DNA from: Colwellia sp. | GTDB taxonomy: Bacteria > Pseudomonadota > Gammaproteobacteria > Enterobacterales > Alteromonadaceae | Direction: 5' to 3' | NCBI GenBank assembly: GCA_022969175.1 | Contig: JALJPB010000021.1 | Coordinates: 1-59,886, forward strand | Length of the DNA: 59,886 bases | Shown here: positions 55,995 through 59,886 of the stretch, piece after piece | Numbering within the stretch: the stretch's first letter is position 1 | Layout: each line of letters begins with the position of its first letter | Program-made: the position numbers and the translations under genes | Notes under the pieces: model-generated | Database searches by the model: none | The model's input: only the letters and a program-made list of their open reading frames with translations | Told to the model about the DNA's origin: nothing

Positions 55995-56033
55995 CTAAAT
56001 CTAAACGGCTAAATCTAAACGCTTAAATCCAAG
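55995..56033. repeat. Short tandem repeat, about 13 bp
   Basis: CTAAATCTAAACGG (55995-56008) is followed by CTAAATCTAAACG (56009-56021) and a degenerate third copy (56022-56033). Confidence 0.7.
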
Positions 56034-56188
56034 AAATCTAAGTGCTTGATCGGCTAATAACTAATCGCATTGAAAGCGACGTGGCGGCTATAACTTTTAA
56101 CAATTGAGGTGGAAAAATTTCACTAGGATTGGAAGGGTAAAATTTGTCGAATTATTCCATTGACTCAATACTCAAAATTCAGCCATAA

Positions 56189-56212
56189 AAAAACCGACTT
56201 TCGTCGGTTTTT
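56189..56212. terminator. Bidirectional terminator after rpoH
   Basis: A perfect 10-bp stem (56189-56198 with 56203-56212) with a TTTC loop and A/T tracts on both sides, 31 bases beyond the rpoH stop. Confidence 0.9.
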
Positions 56213-56243
56213 GTTAAACTTAAATATTAGGCTGAATAAAGAA

Positions 56244-57110
56244 TTAATTAAACGCCATGGTATTTTTAAGTTTATTTAAAGCATTTTTCTCTAACTGCCT
56301 AACTCGTTCAGCAGAGATATGATATTTGTTTGCTAGCTCTTGTAATGTTGATTTACTATCAAGTAACCAGCGAGTGCGAATAATATCTTGGCTACGTTCA
56401 TCAAGTGTTACTAACGCATTAGATAAACGCTTATTAGAGTGTGCTTCAAAATTATCATCTTCAACAATTGTTGCTAGTTCTGATGATTTATCTTCTAAAA
56501 ATTGTGCCGGTGAAAATGTACCGGCATCTATACCAGCATCATCATCTGAAGACAATTCAAAGGCTTGATCTTGGCTACTCATACGAGTTTCCATTTCCCA
56601 AACATCTTTCTTAGTAACACCCAAGGTATCAGCAACCGTGCTTACTTCAGCATCACTGAACCAACCTAAACGTTTTTTGTTTTTACGTAAATTAAAAAAT
56701 AATTTACGTTGTGCTTTAGTCGTAGCTACTTTAACGATACGCCAATTGCGCAATACATATTCATGAATTTCAGCTTTAATCCAATGAACAGCAAACGAGA
56801 CTAAACGTACACCAACCTCAGGGTTGAAACGTTTTACCGCTTTCATTAAACCTACATTACCTTCTTGCACTAAATCAGCTTGGGGTAGGCCATAACCTGA
56901 ATAACCTTTGGCAATATGAATAACAAATCTAAGGTGCGACATAATCAATTCTTGTGCCGCTGTTAGATCGTTGTTTGAATAAAGTCGAGTAGCTAGTTCA
57001 TGTTCACGCTCAGCGGTAAGCACGGGAATGCTATATGCTGATTGCATATAAGATTCTATACTGCCACTTTTAGGTAAAGTTAGCGCCATTGACTGTGTAG
57101 TCTTACTCAT
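56244..57110 (-). CDS. rpoH: Heat-shock sigma factor RpoH (sigma-32)
   Basis: RpoH directs RNA polymerase to heat-shock promoters. The 288-residue protein has region 2 with [41 protein letters not shown], the RpoH box [10 protein letters not shown], and region 4 with [25 protein letters not shown]. The region upstream to 57347 may hold several promoters, and heat control at the mRNA level is usual in this family, but I can point to no specific thermometer. The place after ftsX is the enterobacterial order. Confidence 0.97.
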   Translation of the reverse strand: MSKTTQSMALTLPKSGSIESYMQSAYSIPVLTAEREHELATRLYSNNDLTAAQELIMSHLRFVIHIAKGYSGYGLPQADLVQEGNVGLMKAVKRFNPEVGVRLVSFAVHWIKAEIHEYVLRNWRIVKVATTKAQRKLFFNLRKNKKRLGWFSDAEVSTVADTLGVTKKDVWEMETRMSSQDQAFELSSDDDAGIDAGTFSPAQFLEDKSSELATIVEDDNFEAHSNKRLSNALVTLDERSQDIIRTRWLLDSKSTLQELANKYHISAERVRQLEKNALNKLKNTMAFN

Positions 57111-57347
57111 AAAAAATCTCCTGTTCTAGTCCCGCGATAATAACACATTTCACTTGTGCCAGCGAGTGATAAGCGAACCACATTAACCTACAAGATAGGT
57201 TAAAACAATATTATATTTCAAATTTAAGAGTAAACTTGTATGAATTTGTAACCGTGGGTAAATGCAAAATTAATTGTTAAATAAAATACTGTAATAAGAT
57301 CAATAATAAAACATCATACATTGCCCTAGAAAGGGATAATTTACTCA

Positions 57348-58304
57348 TTAATCGGTTTTAGGCTCTATAGCTCGAATATGCTGACGTACTGAAATATAAC
57401 TGCCCAATAATCCTAAGCCAATAGCAAAACCAATGAGTAATAGGCTTTCATCAAAAGTTAGCCCCTGTAATACAAAGTTACTACCGTATAAATCCGTTAA
57501 TACCGTTAAAGCGCCTGATAGATAATAAGCCAATATCGCAATGGCAAGACAAGCAAAAACACCGCCTAAAATACCATACCAAATACCAGAATATAAAAAA
57601 GGTCGTTGAATAAAACTGTCTGTTGCACCCACTAATTTCATGACCGCAATGGCATCTTTTTGATTAATTATTGCTAAGCGAATAGTATTACCAATAATTA
57701 ATACCACTGATAAACACAATAAAAATGCGACACTAGTGACTATATTTTCAATCAAGGTAGCCATTGCCTCTAAACGGGATAACCATTCTAGATCCAATTT
57801 TCCTTGCTCAACTTCCCGCTCTTTTTCCAATTTAATTAATAACTCTCCCGCGGCTTGAGCTTGAGAAGCTCTTTTAGTAGGTGTCACTAATACTGTGGCT
57901 GGTAAAGGATTTTCATCTAAATAATCAAGCGCTTGTCCAAAACCGGATAATACTTTGAATTCCTTTAATGCCTCTTCTGCTGAAATATATTTTACTTTCG
58001 ATACTTCAGGATAAAGCATTATCCGCTGTACCAGGTTTTGGGCACTTTTATCACTTACCGACAAATTAAGAAACAAGCTGATTTCAGATGCGCTATCCCA
58101 TTGCTTAGTAACTTGCTGAGCATTTTTTACAAATAAATGTAATGTTGCAGGTAGCGTTAAACTTATCCCTAGCACCAAAACAGTCATTACTGTGGTAAAT
58201 GGAGTACGCCATAAATCTCCTAAACTGCCTATAGCTTGCTGAGCGTGTCGAATGGGTAAGGATAATAAACGACGAACGAAACTAGAGCGTTGTGGTGATT
58301 CCAT
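57348..58304 (-). CDS. ftsX: Cell-division protein FtsX
   Basis: FtsX is the four-helix membrane partner of FtsE that regulates peptidoglycan hydrolases at the septum. The 318-residue protein has a basic cytoplasmic N-terminus, a first helix (VMTVLVLGISLTLPATLHLF), a periplasmic domain (about 70-180) and three C-terminal helices; VMKLVGATDSFIQRPFLYSG is the conserved loop. It starts 13 bases after ftsE. Confidence 0.96.
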   Translation of the reverse strand: MESPQRSSFVRRLLSLPIRHAQQAIGSLGDLWRTPFTTVMTVLVLGISLTLPATLHLFVKNAQQVTKQWDSASEISLFLNLSVSDKSAQNLVQRIMLYPEVSKVKYISAEEALKEFKVLSGFGQALDYLDENPLPATVLVTPTKRASQAQAAGELLIKLEKEREVEQGKLDLEWLSRLEAMATLIENIVTSVAFLLCLSVVLIIGNTIRLAIINQKDAIAVMKLVGATDSFIQRPFLYSGIWYGILGGVFACLAIAILAYYLSGALTVLTDLYGSNFVLQGLTFDESLLLIGFAIGLGLLGSYISVRQHIRAIEPKTD

Positions 58305-58317
58305 ACTTGGCAGAGGG

Positions 58318-59022
58318 TTATTGATAACGCTCTCCTTGCTCTTTTGTTAATACACCATCAACAAGTCCATCAGTAATCATTGCCCCTTCCTTGATGGTTA
58401 AGGTTCGATACTTCATGCGCGCAATTAAACCAAGATCATGAGTTGCAATAAGTACAGTAACACCAACGGCATTAAATTCTTCAAATAAACGGATGATATC
58501 CATGGACAGTTTTGGATCTAAGTTACCCGTAGGCTCATCGGCTAATAACACCGGAGGTTTATTCACTATGGCTCTAGCAATACCGACACGCTGTTGTTCA
58601 CCGCCTGATAACATATAAGGATAACAACGAATTTTACTAGTCAAATAGACTTTTTCTAAAGCGACTTCAACACGTTTTTTGATTTCTTTATGGCTATAGC
58701 CTTCAATAATTAACGGTAAGGCGACATTATCAAAAATAGTTCTATCGGTAAGTAAATTATGATTTTGAAAGATCATCCCAATACCACGGCGCACATAGGG
58801 GATGTCTTTGTATTTAATGTTTGATAGCTCAGTATTGTTAATTTGAATACTGCCGGAACTTGGCTTTTCCATTAAGCTAATTAATTTTAATAAGGTGCTT
58901 TTCCCTGCACCAGAATGCCCCGTTAAAAAAGCCATCTCCCCTTGCTCTAGATTAAAGCTAACTTGCTTTAATGCTAAGAAGCCACCAGGGTATGTTTTAT
59001 TTACATTATTAAAACGAATCAT
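58318..59022 (-). CDS. ftsE: Cell-division ATPase FtsE
   Basis: FtsE is the ATP-binding subunit of FtsEX. The 234 residues include Walker A GHSGAGKST, Q loop FQNHNLL, signature LSGGEQQRV, and Walker B VLLADEPTGNLD. It is about 12 residues longer than the E. coli protein, through the C-terminal TKEQGERYQ extension. The start is 48 bases after ftsY. Confidence 0.96.
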   Translation of the reverse strand: MIRFNNVNKTYPGGFLALKQVSFNLEQGEMAFLTGHSGAGKSTLLKLISLMEKPSSGSIQINNTELSNIKYKDIPYVRRGIGMIFQNHNLLTDRTIFDNVALPLIIEGYSHKEIKKRVEVALEKVYLTSKIRCYPYMLSGGEQQRVGIARAIVNKPPVLLADEPTGNLDPKLSMDIIRLFEEFNAVGVTVLIATHDLGLIARMKYRTLTIKEGAMITDGLVDGVLTKEQGERYQ

Positions 59023-59070
59023 ATTTTTATTATTATATTAGCTAGAGTCTAGTACGTTAAGGCAACGTTA

Positions 59071-59886
59071 TTATTTTTCAAATAATGCGTCAATAAAATC
59101 ATCCGCGTTAAATGGCCTTAAATCATCTATTCCTTCACCAACACCTAAATTACGAATAGGGATAGAAAATTTATCTGCAACAGCAAAGATAACACCACCT
59201 TTAGCAGTACCATCAAGTTTTGTTAAAGTTAACCCGGTTACATTAACCGCTTGATTAAAGAGATCTGTTTGGCTTAACGCGTTTTGTCCCGTGCCAGCAT
59301 CTAGAGTTAGCATAACTTCATGTGGGGCATTTTCATCAATTTTCTTCATCACTCGAACTACTTTTTTAAGCTCTTCCATCAAGTGACTTTTGTTTTGTAA
59401 TCTGCCAGCGGTATCTGCAATTAATACATCGATATTACGTGCTTTCGCTGCACTTACTGCATCAAATATTACAGATGCACTATCGGCTCCGGTATGTTGA
59501 GCAATAACCGGGATTTCGTTACGCTCACCCCAGACTTGTAATTGCTCGACAGCAGCCGCTCTAAAAGTATCACCTGCAGCTAACATTACCGATTTTCCCT
59601 CTGCCTGAAATTGTTTAGCTAATTTACCGATAGTTGTTGTTTTACCGACACCATTTACCCCGACCATCAAAATAACATAGGGGCCATTTTCTGAGTTAAT
59701 ATTCAATGGCTGTGAAACTGGCTCAATAATTTTCTTTAACTCAATTTTGAGTAACTCATAAAGTGCTTCAGCATCTTTTAATTGCTTTCTGTTAGCCGAA
59801 TCGGTTAATGAGGCGATAATCTTAGTCGTGGTATCAACACCGACATCCGCCATCAGTAAATGAGTTTCTAACTCTTCAAATAAATC
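59071..59886 (-). CDS. ftsY: Signal recognition particle receptor FtsY (5' end outside window)
   Basis: Only the C-terminal NG domain is present; the coding frame runs without a stop to the window edge, and translation of the last 33 bases (DLFEELETHLL) continues the family sequence, so the gene is truncated by the window and not by mutation. FtsY is the membrane GTPase that receives SRP-ribosome complexes. Motifs: GVNGVGKTTTIGKLA (G1), DTAGRLQ (G3), TKLDGTAKGG (G4) and GVGEGIDDLRPF near the end. The acidic A domain lies beyond 59886. Confidence 0.96.
   Translation of the reverse strand, partial: DLFEELETHLLMADVGVDTTTKIIASLTDSANRKQLKDAEALYELLKIELKKIIEPVSQPLNINSENGPYVILMVGVNGVGKTTTIGKLAKQFQAEGKSVMLAAGDTFRAAAVEQLQVWGERNEIPVIAQHTGADSASVIFDAVSAAKARNIDVLIADTAGRLQNKSHLMEELKKVVRVMKKIDENAPHEVMLTLDAGTGQNALSQTDLFNQAVNVTGLTLTKLDGTAKGGVIFAVADKFSIPIRNLGVGEGIDDLRPFNADDFIDALFEK

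Larger units (their letters stand above)
55743..56243. other. Gap between TonB receptor and rpoH
   Basis: About 500 bases. It holds the receptor promoter region next to 55743, a short tandem repeat at 55995-56033 and the rpoH terminator at 56189-56212. I see no gene in the rest. Confidence 0.55.

Noticed and set aside
59071-59886. Truncated ftsY pseudogene
   Set aside because: The frame continues to the window edge with conserved sequence, so only the window cuts it.

Overview
The window is a stretch of ordinary chromosome from an AT-rich marine gammaproteobacterium, most likely of the Alteromonadales and probably the Colwelliaceae (Colwellia or Thalassotalea type). The basis is codon use, protein similarity recalled from memory, and gene order. 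Many blocks keep the gammaproteobacterial order: proB-proA; recQ-yigI-rarD; lptM-lysA-dapF-DUF484-yigB-uvrD facing cyaY-hemCDXY; ubiD-fre; rho, trxA, rhlB and gppA; tatABCD near hemB; and ftsY-ftsE-ftsX-rpoH. I saw no rRNA, tRNA, insertion sequence, prophage, integrase or CRISPR array.

Layout. 1-3300: accessory-looking genes: ppnP, an unknown exported protein, a PEP-CTERM zinc protease, and a divergent YciI/HxlR pair with a clear operator-like dyad. 3343-9674: proline synthesis, a YihG-like acyltransferase, a YbdG-like mechanosensitive channel and tesB. 9860-16428: a signalling stretch with a TPR protein carrying a degenerate GGDEF domain, a cyclic-di-GMP-I riboswitch ahead of a GGDEF gene, a GAF-GGDEF cyclase and a small cytochrome c. 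16555-27719: recQ-yigI-rarD, then a YfiR-domain histidine kinase, a TonB-dependent receptor, a REC-REC-GGDEF regulator and uvrD. 27769-36496: diaminopimelate/lysine genes facing frataxin and the haem genes. 36584-43716: fre, ubiD, rho, trxA, rhlB, gppA. 43766-47836: M28 peptidase, single-chain L-serine dehydratase, DUF885 protein. 47897-53048: tatABCD, a 7TM GGDEF protein, hemB. 53229-59886: a large TonB-dependent receptor, rpoH, ftsX, ftsE and ftsY, which is cut by the window edge.

The recurring theme outside housekeeping is cyclic-di-GMP: four GGDEF proteins with intact motifs, one degenerate GGDEF protein, a YfiR-type sensor kinase and a c-di-GMP riboswitch. The riboswitch lies upstream of a cyclase that lacks the usual product-inhibition site, so RNA-level feedback is a plausible substitute. 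The best candidates for something new are this riboswitch-cyclase unit, the receptor/kinase/regulator trio at 19943-25437, and the PEP-CTERM metzincin with its exported neighbour. All functional calls come from reading motifs and remembered family sequences; no search was run.
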